Source of the DNA: JAFTYO01 sp045613125 | GTDB taxonomy: Bacteria; Pseudomonadota; Alphaproteobacteria; RF32; CAG-239 | Reading direction: 5' to 3' | Assembly (NCBI GenBank): GCA_045613125.1 | Contig: JAZLAM010000022.1 | Location: forward strand, 195,133 to 259,132 | Length of the DNA stretch: 64,000 nt | Shown: positions 41,603 through 50,096 of the stretch, one piece after another | Layout: every line of letters starts with the position of its first letter | How positions within the stretch are numbered: position 1 is the first letter of the stretch | Notes under the pieces: model-generated | The model's database searches: none | What the model saw: the letters and a program-made list of their open reading frames with translations, nothing else | Told to the model about the DNA's origin: nothing | Position numbers and translations under genes: made by a program

Positions 41603-43930
41603 TTATTTTTTCAAAGCAATTTCCAATACTTCTTTTACTTCGCTTACAGGCATAATTTTCAGCCCTTCTTTTACATTATCCGGAATTTCAGCTAAATCTT
41701 TTTCATTATCTTTAGGGATTATAACTGTTTTAATTCCACCTCTTAATGCTGATAAAAGCTTTTCTTTTAAACCACCGATAGGAAGCACCCTACCCTGTAA
41801 AGTGATTTCTCCGGTCATTGCCACATCTTTTCTGACCGGAATTTTTGTAAACACGGAAACAAGTGTGGTAAACATAGCAATACCTGCCGAAGGTCCATCT
41901 TTTGGAGTTGCCCCTTCAGGAACATGGATATGCACATCTGTCTTTTCAAAAACATCTGCATCTATGCCCAAATCTTGAGATCTGGCTCTGACAACCGAAT
42001 ATGCCGTATCTATAGATTCTTTCATAACATCTCCGAGTTTTCCGGTTTGCATAACTTTACCTTTTCCCGGCATATCTACAGCTTCAATAAACAAAATATC
42101 ACCACCGACTTCTGTCCAAGCAAGACCCGTTGTAACACCAACCTGATCTTTTTCTTCAGCTTGACCGAATCGATATTTTCTTACCCCCAAATATTTTTCC
42201 AAATTATCAGAAGTAACTTCAATTTTGACGCACTGTTCTTTTGATAATAAAATTTCTTTTACCGATTTACGAGCAATGGCTGACAGTTCGCGTTCCAAGT
42301 TTCTGACGCCGGCTTCCCTGGTGTAATAGCGCACAATGTCACGAACAGCATCGTCAGTGATTGTAAGCTCCGAACATTTAACTGCATTTTCACCGAAAAT
42401 CTTCGGAATTAAATGGCGTTTGGCAATTTCAATTTTTTCGTCTTCAGTGTAGCCTGATAAACGAATAATTTCCATTCTATCCAAAAGTGGCCTTGGCATA
42501 TCCAAAGAGTTTGCTGTTGTTACAAACATAACATCAGATAAATCATAATCCACCTCTAAATAGTGGTCATTAAATGTTGAGTTTTGTTCCGGATCAAGCA
42601 CTTCCAAAAGAGCAGAACTCGGATCTCCTCGCCAATCGTTACCGAGTTTATCAATTTCATCAAGCAAAAATAACGGATTTGATGTTCCGACTTTTTTCAT
42701 GCCTTGAACAATTTTTCCGGGCATAGAACCTATGTAGGTTCTTCTGTGTCCTCTGATTTCTGCTTCATCACGCATACCACCCAAAGATGCTCTTACAAAT
42801 TTGCGTCCTGTTGCTCTGGCAATTGATTGCCCTAAAGAAGTTTTACCAACTCCCGGAGGTCCGACCAAACATAAAATAGGACCTTTTATTTTATCGGCTC
42901 GTGAACGGACTGCCAGATATTCAACAATACGCTCTGTTACCTTATCCAAGCCATAATGATCTGCTTCTAAAATTTCCGTTGCTTTTTGTAAATCATTATT
43001 CACCTTAGATGGTTTCTTCCACGGAATATCCAAAAGCCAATCAAGATAATTCCTAACAACGGTTGCTTCCGAACTCATTGCTCCCATTGTTTTTAATTTG
43101 CGAAGCTCTGACAAGGCTTTTTCTCTTGCTTCTTTTGAGAGCTTAGTTTTTTTAATTTTTTTCTTTAAAATAGAAATTTCATCTTCTTCATCGCCATCAT
43201 TAAGTTCTTTTTGAATGGCTTTCATTTGCTCATTGAGATAATATTCTTTTTGGCTTTTTTCCATTTGTTGCTTAACACGATTTTTAATCTTGTTTTCAAC
43301 TTCTATCATAGCCAATTCCGCATTCATAAATTCTAACAATTTTTCAAAACGAGAAATTATATCATCTGCTTCCAAAAGTTGTTGCTTTTCTTCCACTTTT
43401 AAGGTGATGTGTGAAGCAATGGTATCGGCAAGTTTGCTAAAATCTTCAATCTGGCGAACAGCCACAATCACATCGGCAGAAAGCTTTCTTGAAACTTTCA
43501 CATACTCTTCAAACATGGAAATAACAGAGCGTGAAAGGATTTCTGTTTCTTTTTCATCAGATTTAATTTCCGGTAAAGTTTCAATATGTGCTGAAATAAA
43601 ATTTCCGTCATCCAAAAAAGTATTAACTTTAATACGCTCAACACCTTCTATCAAAATTTTTACCGTACCATCAGGTAACTTAATCATCTGTAAAATACTG
43701 CTTAATGTTCCGATGTTATATATATCATCAGCTTTAGGATCTTCTATTGATGCTCTCTTTTGTGTAACCAAAACAACATAACCTCCATTTTCATTTACGG
43801 TTTGCAAAGCTTTGATAGATTTTTCTCTTCCCACAAAAAGAGGAACAATCATTTTAGGAAATACAACAGTATCTCTTAAAGGTAATACCGGAATAGCTTT
43901 ATCTGTTTTATTTTCCATATTTGTAGACAT
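41603..43930 (-). CDS. lon: ATP-dependent serine protease Lon
   Basis: Degrades misfolded and specific short-lived regulatory proteins. The N-terminal LON substrate domain begins IPVLPLRDTVVFPKM. The AAA+ module has Walker A GPPGVGKTS and Walker B LFLLDEIDKLG. The protease domain has the catalytic serine in PKDGPSAGIAMFT and lysine near GRVLPIGGLKEKLLSALRGG. ATG 43930 (MSTNMENK, 775 residues) is chosen because GGAGAAAG lies upstream; the longer ORF translates that Shine-Dalgarno. In CtrA-type cell cycle systems Lon degrades CcrM and DnaA, relevant to the GANTC cluster. Confidence 0.97.
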   Translation of the reverse strand: MSTNMENKTDKAIPVLPLRDTVVFPKMIVPLFVGREKSIKALQTVNENGGYVVLVTQKRASIEDPKADDIYNIGTLSSILQMIKLPDGTVKILIEGVERIKVNTFLDDGNFISAHIETLPEIKSDEKETEILSRSVISMFEEYVKVSRKLSADVIVAVRQIEDFSKLADTIASHITLKVEEKQQLLEADDIISRFEKLLEFMNAELAMIEVENKIKNRVKQQMEKSQKEYYLNEQMKAIQKELNDGDEEDEISILKKKIKKTKLSKEAREKALSELRKLKTMGAMSSEATVVRNYLDWLLDIPWKKPSKVNNDLQKATEILEADHYGLDKVTERIVEYLAVRSRADKIKGPILCLVGPPGVGKTSLGQSIARATGRKFVRASLGGMRDEAEIRGHRRTYIGSMPGKIVQGMKKVGTSNPLFLLDEIDKLGNDWRGDPSSALLEVLDPEQNSTFNDHYLEVDYDLSDVMFVTTANSLDMPRPLLDRMEIIRLSGYTEDEKIEIAKRHLIPKIFGENAVKCSELTITDDAVRDIVRYYTREAGVRNLERELSAIARKSVKEILLSKEQCVKIEVTSDNLEKYLGVRKYRFGQAEEKDQVGVTTGLAWTEVGGDILFIEAVDMPGKGKVMQTGKLGDVMKESIDTAYSVVRARSQDLGIDADVFEKTDVHIHVPEGATPKDGPSAGIAMFTTLVSVFTKIPVRKDVAMTGEITLQGRVLPIGGLKEKLLSALRGGIKTVIIPKDNEKDLAEIPDNVKEGLKIMPVSEVKEVLEIALKK

Positions 43931-44052
43931 TTTTATACTTTCTCCATTCAATCACTCTTTCTTTATATAAGAAACTTATAAACATTTGGCAAGAGTGACA
44001 ACGTTAAATCTTTTTAATCCACAAGCAAGAACATCTAAAAACAATTAATTTA

Positions 44053-44081
44053 TTGCAGATTTAAAAAAAAATGTATATGAT
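44053..44081 (+). promoter_or_regulatory. Candidate promoter of the DUF374-waaA-lpxK operon
   Basis: TTGCAG at 44053-44058 and TATGAT at 44076-44081 spaced 17 bases, 39 bases before the first ATG. Confidence 0.5.
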
Positions 44082-44120
44082 GTACGAACTATATTAAAGA
44101 GGAACTCATCTTATAAAGGT

Positions 44121-44858
44121 ATGTCTATACTAAAAAAAATTACCAAATCTTCGTTTGCGGCAAATGTTATCAGTCGTATTGCTTATTGGTATATAAAATT
44201 TGTTAAATATACCACAAAATGGGATTTACGCGGTATTGAAACTTTTTATGAAAATTTGGAAAAATATGGCAGTGTAATTTTTATAGCGTGGCATGGGCGT
44301 GTACCTATGGCTCCTTCCTTTTGGGATAAAAGAAAACCGCTAAAAGCCTTAGTATCTCCTCATAGAGACGGACGGCTTGTTGCAGCAATGCTCCGTAGAT
44401 TTGGTATTGGCAACATTGATGGATCAACCAACGAAAATGCCAAAGGTGCCGCCATTAGCATTATGAAAGAACTAAAAAACGGTACTACAATTGCAATTAT
44501 ACCTGACGGTCCCAGAGGGCCATCGATGACGATGTCTTTATCTCCCGTATACTATGCACAAAAAGCCGGAATTCCGGTATTAGGGGTTACATATAGTATC
44601 GAAAATTCCATCGTCATCGAAAAAAGTTGGGATAAGATGATTATTCCTAAACCTTTTAACAAAGGGATATGTGCTGTTACCAAACCTTTTTTCATTCCTA
44701 AAGATGCTTCCAAAACCGAATTGGAAGAATATCGTTTAGAAATTGAAAACACTCTTAATAATCTGACTTGGAAAATTGATAAAGAACTTAATATGCCCTA
44801 TATACCTAAAGGAACAATCCCAAGAAACAGAAAGAAAAATATAAGGAAACAAGATTAA
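44121..44858 (+). CDS. DUF374 lysophospholipid-acyltransferase-like protein
   Basis: A 245-residue inner-membrane-associated protein of the DUF374 family, which belongs to the LPLAT acyltransferase superfamily. The H-x4-D-like motif is WHGRVPMAPSFWD and the family motif IAIIPDGPRGPSMTMSLSPVYYAQKAGIPVLG is intact. It is the first gene of an operon with waaA and lpxK, so a role in lipid A or LPS acylation is likely, though its substrate is not established. Its stop overlaps the waaA start by one base. Confidence 0.88.
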   Translation: MSILKKITKSSFAANVISRIAYWYIKFVKYTTKWDLRGIETFYENLEKYGSVIFIAWHGRVPMAPSFWDKRKPLKALVSPHRDGRLVAAMLRRFGIGNIDGSTNENAKGAAISIMKELKNGTTIAIIPDGPRGPSMTMSLSPVYYAQKAGIPVLGVTYSIENSIVIEKSWDKMIIPKPFNKGICAVTKPFFIPKDASKTELEEYRLEIENTLNNLTWKIDKELNMPYIPKGTIPRNRKKNIRKQD

Positions 44859-46123
44859 TGCTGATCAAAATATATAATACATTATTGCGACTTTTATATC
44901 CGTTAGTTATCAGACCTTACATTAAAAAACGCAAAAAAAACGGTAAGGAAGATATAAAACGATTCAATGAAAGAATCGGACGTCCGACAAAAACACGCCC
45001 TGAAGGGAAACTTATTTGGATGCACGGAGCTTCTGTGGGTGAATCGGTTTCTATGTTACCTCTAATACAACGATTGTTGGAAACATATCCTGAAGCACAT
45101 GTTATGGTAACAACCGGTACTACAACTTCAGCAGAAATAATGTCTAAGCGTCTTCCTGAAAGAGCATTTCATCAGTATTTACCTATTGAAAATCCTACAT
45201 ATGCTTCACGTTTTGTAAAACATTGGCGCCCTGATGTTGCTTTATGGTTTGAATCTGAATTTTGGCCATCAATGCTGTTTTGTATAAAGAAAAGAAATAT
45301 TCCTCTGATATTAGTTAACGGAAGAATTTCCAATAAATCTTTCAAACGTTGGCAACAGTTTGAGTTCATTATTAAAGAACTTTTAGATTGTTTTACTTTA
45401 TGTTTAGGACAATCTGAACAAGATGAATATCGCTTGAGAGTGTTAGGGGCAAAAAATACATTATGCTTAGGTAACTTAAAATATGCAGGATTACCTTTAC
45501 CAGTTGATGAAAACAAAAAAAATGAAATTTTGCAACAAATAGAGGGGCGTACAACTTGGCTTATAAGCTCTACACACGATGATGAAGAATATAAAATCGG
45601 CAAATTTTTAAAAGAATTAAAACAAAAAGTACCTAATGTTTTAACTTTTATTGCTCCTCGTCACCCTAATCGTGGAACAGAAATTAAAGAGCGCTTACAA
45701 AATGAATTGGGACTTAATGTTGCTCTACGTTCTGCTGATGAAAAAATCACACCGGAAACTGAAGTGTATATTGCTGATACAATTGGAGAAATGGGAATTT
45801 GGTACGATTTATTTTCCCTTGTGTTTGTTGGAGGCTCTTTAATTCCGCATGGAGGCCAAAACTTTATGGAACCATCAAGATGTAGAGATGCTGTTATTGT
45901 CGGTCCTCATATGCATAATTTTACAGATGCAATCAATCGTGCAAAAAAAGCTGATGGCATCATTCAAGTAAACGATGTTATTGACCTAATGTCTATGGTT
46001 GAACATCTTTTGACAAACCCTGATCTTTTAGAAGCCAAACGTTCACTTGCTTACAACTGGGCAAACGGTGAAGCAAAAGTTTTAGATGGTATTGTCGAAA
46101 AAATTCAATGTTATCTTGATTAA
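44858..46123 (+). CDS. waaA: 3-deoxy-D-manno-octulosonic acid transferase
   Basis: Transfers Kdo residues from CMP-Kdo to lipid IVA, the first LPS inner-core step, on the cytoplasmic face of the inner membrane. The GT30 features are visible: N-terminal membrane anchor, GKLIWMHGASVGESVSMLPLI, the catalytic glutamate within VTTGTTTSAEIM..FHQYLPIE context, and the nucleotide half VFVGGSLIPHGGQNFMEPSRCRDAVIVGPHMHNF. 421 residues, usual length. Coupled to DUF374 upstream and lpxK downstream. Confidence 0.96.
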   Translation: MLIKIYNTLLRLLYPLVIRPYIKKRKKNGKEDIKRFNERIGRPTKTRPEGKLIWMHGASVGESVSMLPLIQRLLETYPEAHVMVTTGTTTSAEIMSKRLPERAFHQYLPIENPTYASRFVKHWRPDVALWFESEFWPSMLFCIKKRNIPLILVNGRISNKSFKRWQQFEFIIKELLDCFTLCLGQSEQDEYRLRVLGAKNTLCLGNLKYAGLPLPVDENKKNEILQQIEGRTTWLISSTHDDEEYKIGKFLKELKQKVPNVLTFIAPRHPNRGTEIKERLQNELGLNVALRSADEKITPETEVYIADTIGEMGIWYDLFSLVFVGGSLIPHGGQNFMEPSRCRDAVIVGPHMHNFTDAINRAKKADGIIQVNDVIDLMSMVEHLLTNPDLLEAKRSLAYNWANGEAKVLDGIVEKIQCYLD

Positions 46124-46140
46124 TATTAGGTAGGATAAAA

Positions 46141-47094
46141 ATGAAAACACCAACTTTTTGGAATAAAAAAAATTTATTTGTTTACTGTTTGTTACCGTTT
46201 AGTTGGATTTATCATTGCGTAACAACATTAAGGTTCAAACTAAAGAAACCTTACAAATCGCATTTACCTGTAATATGTATCGGAAATTTAACGGCAGGGG
46301 GCACTGGAAAAACTCCAGTATCTATAGCTATTGCTGATATTTTAAAACAAAAAGGTAAAAATCCGTTTTTTATTTCAAGAGGATATGGTGGAAAAGTCAA
46401 AAACATCATAGTGTATAACTATAATAACTGCGCCAAGGATGTAGGTGATGAACCCTTACTTTTATCAAAAATAGCTCCTGTATCAATCAATTCGGACAGG
46501 GCCGAAGCTGCAAAACTAGCTTTAAAAGGTGGAGCCAATAGCTTGATTATGGATGACGGATTTCAAAATCCCGGACTTTATAAAGATATATCTTTTCTAG
46601 TTTTTAACGGTAAGTTAGGTATTGGTAACGGTGCCGTCATCCCTGCTGGTCCGTTACGTGAAACATTTACAAGTGGCATTAAACGTGCTTCCGCATTAAT
46701 CATTATCGGAAATGATGAAACGGATATTGCAAAAAAAACTGATTTACCTGTGTTTTTTGCTGATATAACGGAAGAACAACCTAACATAAAAAACAAAAAT
46801 ATTTTTGCTTTTGCTGGCATCGGATATCCGGAAAAATTTTATAATTCACTTAAAAAAGTCGGATTAAATGTTGTTAATACACAAGATTTTCCGGATCATC
46901 ATTTTTATACAGAAAAAGAGTTAAATAAAATCATAGAAACAGCGCAAAAACAAAACTTGGAAATTTTTACCACATCTAAAGATTTTGTAAAAATTCCTAC
47001 TAATATGCAAAAACACTTTAATGTACTTAATATTAAAATAAATTGGCGAAATCAAAAATCCGTTGAAGATTTTATCTGTAAAAAGTTGAAATAG
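46141..47094 (+). CDS. lpxK: Tetraacyldisaccharide 4'-kinase
   Basis: Phosphorylates the 4' position of the lipid A precursor to lipid IVA, the substrate of the adjacent WaaA. The P-loop is GNLTAGGTGKTPVSIAIAD, the DGFQNP motif for substrate binding is present (IMDDGFQNPGLYKDI), and RPLRET-type context appears as AGPLRETF. 317 residues with an N-terminal membrane-associating segment. The kinase is the last gene of the operon; convergent ftsY follows after 15 bases. Confidence 0.96.
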   Translation: MKTPTFWNKKNLFVYCLLPFSWIYHCVTTLRFKLKKPYKSHLPVICIGNLTAGGTGKTPVSIAIADILKQKGKNPFFISRGYGGKVKNIIVYNYNNCAKDVGDEPLLLSKIAPVSINSDRAEAAKLALKGGANSLIMDDGFQNPGLYKDISFLVFNGKLGIGNGAVIPAGPLRETFTSGIKRASALIIIGNDETDIAKKTDLPVFFADITEEQPNIKNKNIFAFAGIGYPEKFYNSLKKVGLNVVNTQDFPDHHFYTEKELNKIIETAQKQNLEIFTTSKDFVKIPTNMQKHFNVLNIKINWRNQKSVEDFICKKLK

Positions 47095-47108
47095 AGCACA
47101 AAGAAAAA

Positions 47109-48023
47109 TTAAAGGTCCAGTAAACTTTTGGAATATTCATCAGCTTTGAAAACATCTAGATCATCTATTTTTTCACCAACACCTATGAAATATACTGGTA
47201 TTGTAAAATCTTGTGCAATTGAAGCCAAAATTCCGCCTTTGGCAGAACCGTCAAGCTTGGTAACAATCAAACCGTTTAACGGAACTATCAAATTAAATTC
47301 TTTTACTTGAGAAACAGCATTTTGCCCCGTGGCAGCATCAATTGTAAGCAATGTAGAATGAGGTGCATCAGGTATCACTTTTTTAATCACTCTTATAATT
47401 TTTTTTAGTTCGTCCATTAAGCCTGACTTATTTTGTAATCTGCCTGCTGTATCAATAAACACCACATCGTCTTTTTCTTTGATAGCCACATTTAGTCCAT
47501 CATAGCATAATCCAGCGCTATCACAACCGTCTTGACCATAAAAGACCCTGATATCTGAACGTTCTCCCCAAGTTTTTAGTTGTTCAACTGCTGCTGCTCT
47601 AAAAGTATCTGCTGCAATAAAAGAAACTTTCTTCCCACTATTTTTTAATTTTGATGCTATTTTTCCGATTGTTGTTGTCTTACCTGCACCATTAACTCCA
47701 ACCATTAAAATAACATAGGGTTTTGGCTGAATTTCAGTGATAAAATCCGCTTCTAGCGGTTTTAATATCTTTTCAAGTTCCGATGCTAAAGCTTGTTTAA
47801 TTTCATCTTCCGAAACTTCTTTATCCATACGAATTTTAGCAAAGGCATCTATTATTTTAGCGGAAGTTTTAACACCTAAATCAGAACTGATAAGCAACTC
47901 TTCCAATTCTTCTAAAGTTTGAGAATCTATTTTCTTTTTTGTAAAAATATCATTTATACCACCTGTTATTTTTGCAGACGTTTTCTTTAGTCCAAGTCCT
48001 AATTTTTGAAAAAAATTAACCAT
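47109..48023 (-). CDS. ftsY: Signal recognition particle receptor FtsY
   Basis: Docks SRP-bound ribosomes to the Sec translocon. The NG domain is complete: helical N part (FQKLGLGLKKTSAKITGGINDIF), G1 GVNGAGKTTTIGKIA, DTFRAAAVEQL, G3 DTAGRLQNKSGLMDELKK, G4 TKLDGSAKGG and the closing GVGEKIDDLDVFKADEYSKSLL. At 304 residues the acidic A domain of E. coli is absent, as usual in alphaproteobacteria. Its start overlaps the end of mtaB by 8 bases. Confidence 0.96.
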   Translation of the reverse strand: MVNFFQKLGLGLKKTSAKITGGINDIFTKKKIDSQTLEELEELLISSDLGVKTSAKIIDAFAKIRMDKEVSEDEIKQALASELEKILKPLEADFITEIQPKPYVILMVGVNGAGKTTTIGKIASKLKNSGKKVSFIAADTFRAAAVEQLKTWGERSDIRVFYGQDGCDSAGLCYDGLNVAIKEKDDVVFIDTAGRLQNKSGLMDELKKIIRVIKKVIPDAPHSTLLTIDAATGQNAVSQVKEFNLIVPLNGLIVTKLDGSAKGGILASIAQDFTIPVYFIGVGEKIDDLDVFKADEYSKSLLDL

Positions 48024-49059
48024 TATTATCCTCTCTTAAACTTCTTAAAATTTTTGCTCTACGACGACGCTCATTTACATCTACTTGTGGCATTTTGGCT
48101 GCAGGGGTTCCCTGTCTTTGAGAATATGGAAATACATGAAGTTTATCAATGTTTGCCTCTTCAACCAATCTACATGTATTCTCAAAAGCCTCTATACTTT
48201 CTGTAGGAAAACCACAAATAAAATCAGCCCCAAATGTAGCTTCAGGTCTTGAAGTTCTTATCTTATTACATAAATTTATGACATCTTCTCTGCTATGTCT
48301 TCTCCCCATTCTTTTTAGTATCAAGTTGTCTCCTGATTGAACAGACAAATGAAAATGGGGATAAATATTTTTGTATTTTCCTACAAGCTCCACAAACTTA
48401 TCATCAACAGCAGCAGGATCCAACGAGCCAAAATGTAATGATTTTAATTGGGGAATTTGCTCTAAAACGTGGCTAACTAAACCACTAAAAGATGGCTGAT
48501 AAGAACAAGCATCCACTCCAGTTAAACAAATTTGTTCAAAACCTTGATTAAGTAAAGTTTGTATTTGGTTGATAACTACATGTTCTTCTACAGACCTATT
48601 ATTTCCTCTGGCATAAGGTATAATACAATATGTACATCTGTGATTACATCCTTGCTGAATCTGTACAAATGCTTGCTGACGGCCTTCAAAACCGGTAATT
48701 ACATACTTATCACATTTATCATAATCAAATATATTCCCGACAATTGTTTTTTCTTGTGTATCTGAATTGATATATTTTTCAATGTCAACTTTTTCTTTAT
48801 TACCTAAAACAAGATCAACTTCAGGCATAATGGCAAATTTTTCCGGACTGACTTGAGCCGCACATCCTGTAATAACAATCTTAGCATCAGGATTTTGCTT
48901 TTTTAATTTTCTTATTGTCTGCCGGCACTGACGCTCTGCTTCTCCCGTAACGGCGCATGTATTAACAATAATTAAATTATCGGCATCTTTAAATTTTTCC
49001 TTTAAGATTTCCGATTCAAAAGTATTAATCCTACATCCGAATGTTACAACTTCTACCAT
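48016..49059 (-). CDS. mtaB: Threonylcarbamoyladenosine tRNA methylthiotransferase, lacking TRAM domain
   Basis: A radical-SAM enzyme that converts t6A37 to ms2t6A37 in tRNAs reading ANN codons. Auxiliary-cluster cysteines are in TFGCRINTFESE, NTCAVTGEAE and ITGCAAQVS; the SAM-binding motif is GCNHRCTYCIIPYARG. At 347 residues it ends soon after the radical SAM core (ERRRRAKILRSLREDN) and lacks the TRAM domain of about 60-70 residues found in most family members. It precedes ftsY, with which it overlaps by 8 bases. Confidence 0.93.
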   Translation of the reverse strand: MVEVVTFGCRINTFESEILKEKFKDADNLIIVNTCAVTGEAERQCRQTIRKLKKQNPDAKIVITGCAAQVSPEKFAIMPEVDLVLGNKEKVDIEKYINSDTQEKTIVGNIFDYDKCDKYVITGFEGRQQAFVQIQQGCNHRCTYCIIPYARGNNRSVEEHVVINQIQTLLNQGFEQICLTGVDACSYQPSFSGLVSHVLEQIPQLKSLHFGSLDPAAVDDKFVELVGKYKNIYPHFHLSVQSGDNLILKRMGRRHSREDVINLCNKIRTSRPEATFGADFICGFPTESIEAFENTCRLVEEANIDKLHVFPYSQRQGTPAAKMPQVDVNERRRRAKILRSLREDNNG

Positions 49060-49164
49060 TTATTCTCCTTAATTTTTTACAATATAAAGATAAAAAATTA
49101 TGTTTGCAATTTAATTTTATATTTTTATAATCAGCTAAGATTAATTTTTACGAAAGGTTTTAAT

Positions 49165-49647
49165 ATGTTAAATAAAATTGCTTTAATTATTGCCACATTT
49201 TTTGGTGCAGGATTATCTCCTAAAGCTCCTGGCACTGCAGGTTCTCTTGCCACTTTACCTCTTGCATTTTTGATGGCATACTTTTGGGGACGTGACGGAA
49301 TTATTTTAGCTGCGATAATTTCTTTTTTTATCGGAGTATGGGCCACAAATCAACTTACCAAAAATTCCGATGAAAAGGATCCATCAAAAGTGGTAATTGA
49401 TGAAACTGCAGGTCAGCTGATGAGTTTTGTTTTGGTAGCCCCATACTTACAAAATAATTTAAATATAAAAGTTTTCATTATATATTTGTTAGGATTTGGT
49501 CTTTTCAGATTGTTTGATATCGTTAAAACAGGACCCGTTAAGTGGGCAGATACGAAAATCAAAAACGCTTGGGGCGTTATGCTTGATGATGTTTTTGCCG
49601 GAATTTTTGCAGCTATCGTCTTAATGTTTATAGCAAACAGAATATAA
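49165..49647 (+). CDS. pgpA: Phosphatidylglycerophosphatase A
   Basis: Dephosphorylates phosphatidylglycerophosphate to phosphatidylglycerol in the inner membrane. The family motifs are clear: GLSPKAPGTAGSLATLPLAF near the N-terminus, KVVIDETAGQLMSF with the metal-binding acidic residues, and GFGLFRLFDIVKTGPVKWAD, then GVMLDDVFAGIFAA. 160 residues with several membrane segments. It is coupled to the next gene by an overlapping stop/start (TAATG). Confidence 0.94.
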   Translation: MLNKIALIIATFFGAGLSPKAPGTAGSLATLPLAFLMAYFWGRDGIILAAIISFFIGVWATNQLTKNSDEKDPSKVVIDETAGQLMSFVLVAPYLQNNLNIKVFIIYLLGFGLFRLFDIVKTGPVKWADTKIKNAWGVMLDDVFAGIFAAIVLMFIANRI

Positions 49648-50060
49648 TGAAAGTTATTAAAATGAATAAATATGAACAATTAGTCAAAGAGTGCCATAAA
49701 GCTATGGAACTTAGCATTGATGACGCATATTCAGTAGAATTGCTGACTTTACGTAAAAAACTTATAAATGAAGAAACTGAAGAACTTAATATCGAAATAG
49801 ATACCCTTATAAATGAACTGAACACTAAAGGCTCAATTTCTAAAGAAACAAAAATACAAATGTTTAAAGAATTAGCTGACTTGCAATATGTATTAAGCGG
49901 AATGGTGGTCAGTCTCGGTATTCCGATGGAAGAAGTCTTTCAAAGAGTTCATAACAGCAATATGTCAAAACTTGTTGATGGCAAACCTCTAAAAAGAGAA
50001 GATGGTAAATTCTTGAAAGGTCCGAACTATAAAAAACCTGATTTATCAGATTTAGGATAA
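49647..50060 (+). CDS. MazG-like nucleotide pyrophosphohydrolase
   Basis: An all-alpha NTP pyrophosphohydrolase domain of 137 residues. The metal-binding acidic motif is NEETEELNIEI and the second one is KELADLQYVLSGMVVSLG, matching the EExxE and ExxD pattern. The tail VFQRVHNSNMSKLVDG is typical of the phage-related MazG subgroup. It may clean up noncanonical nucleotides or dNTPs. An internal ATG at 49662 is possible; the first overlaps pgpA. A hairpin follows. Confidence 0.82.
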   Translation: MKVIKMNKYEQLVKECHKAMELSIDDAYSVELLTLRKKLINEETEELNIEIDTLINELNTKGSISKETKIQMFKELADLQYVLSGMVVSLGIPMEEVFQRVHNSNMSKLVDGKPLKREDGKFLKGPNYKKPDLSDLG

Positions 50061-50065
50061 TTTTT

Positions 50066-50096
50066 AAGGGGCTAATTAAAGCCCCTTAATTTATTT
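50066..50096. terminator. Hairpin between the MazG-like gene and adiA
   Basis: AAGGGGC pairs with GCCCCTT around an AT loop, with T-rich flanks on both strands. Bidirectional terminator for convergent genes. Confidence 0.78.

Noticed and set aside
43290..43781. A 163-residue plus-strand frame opposite lon
   Set aside because: Serine/threonine-rich antisense translation of a strongly conserved lon region; no ribosome site.
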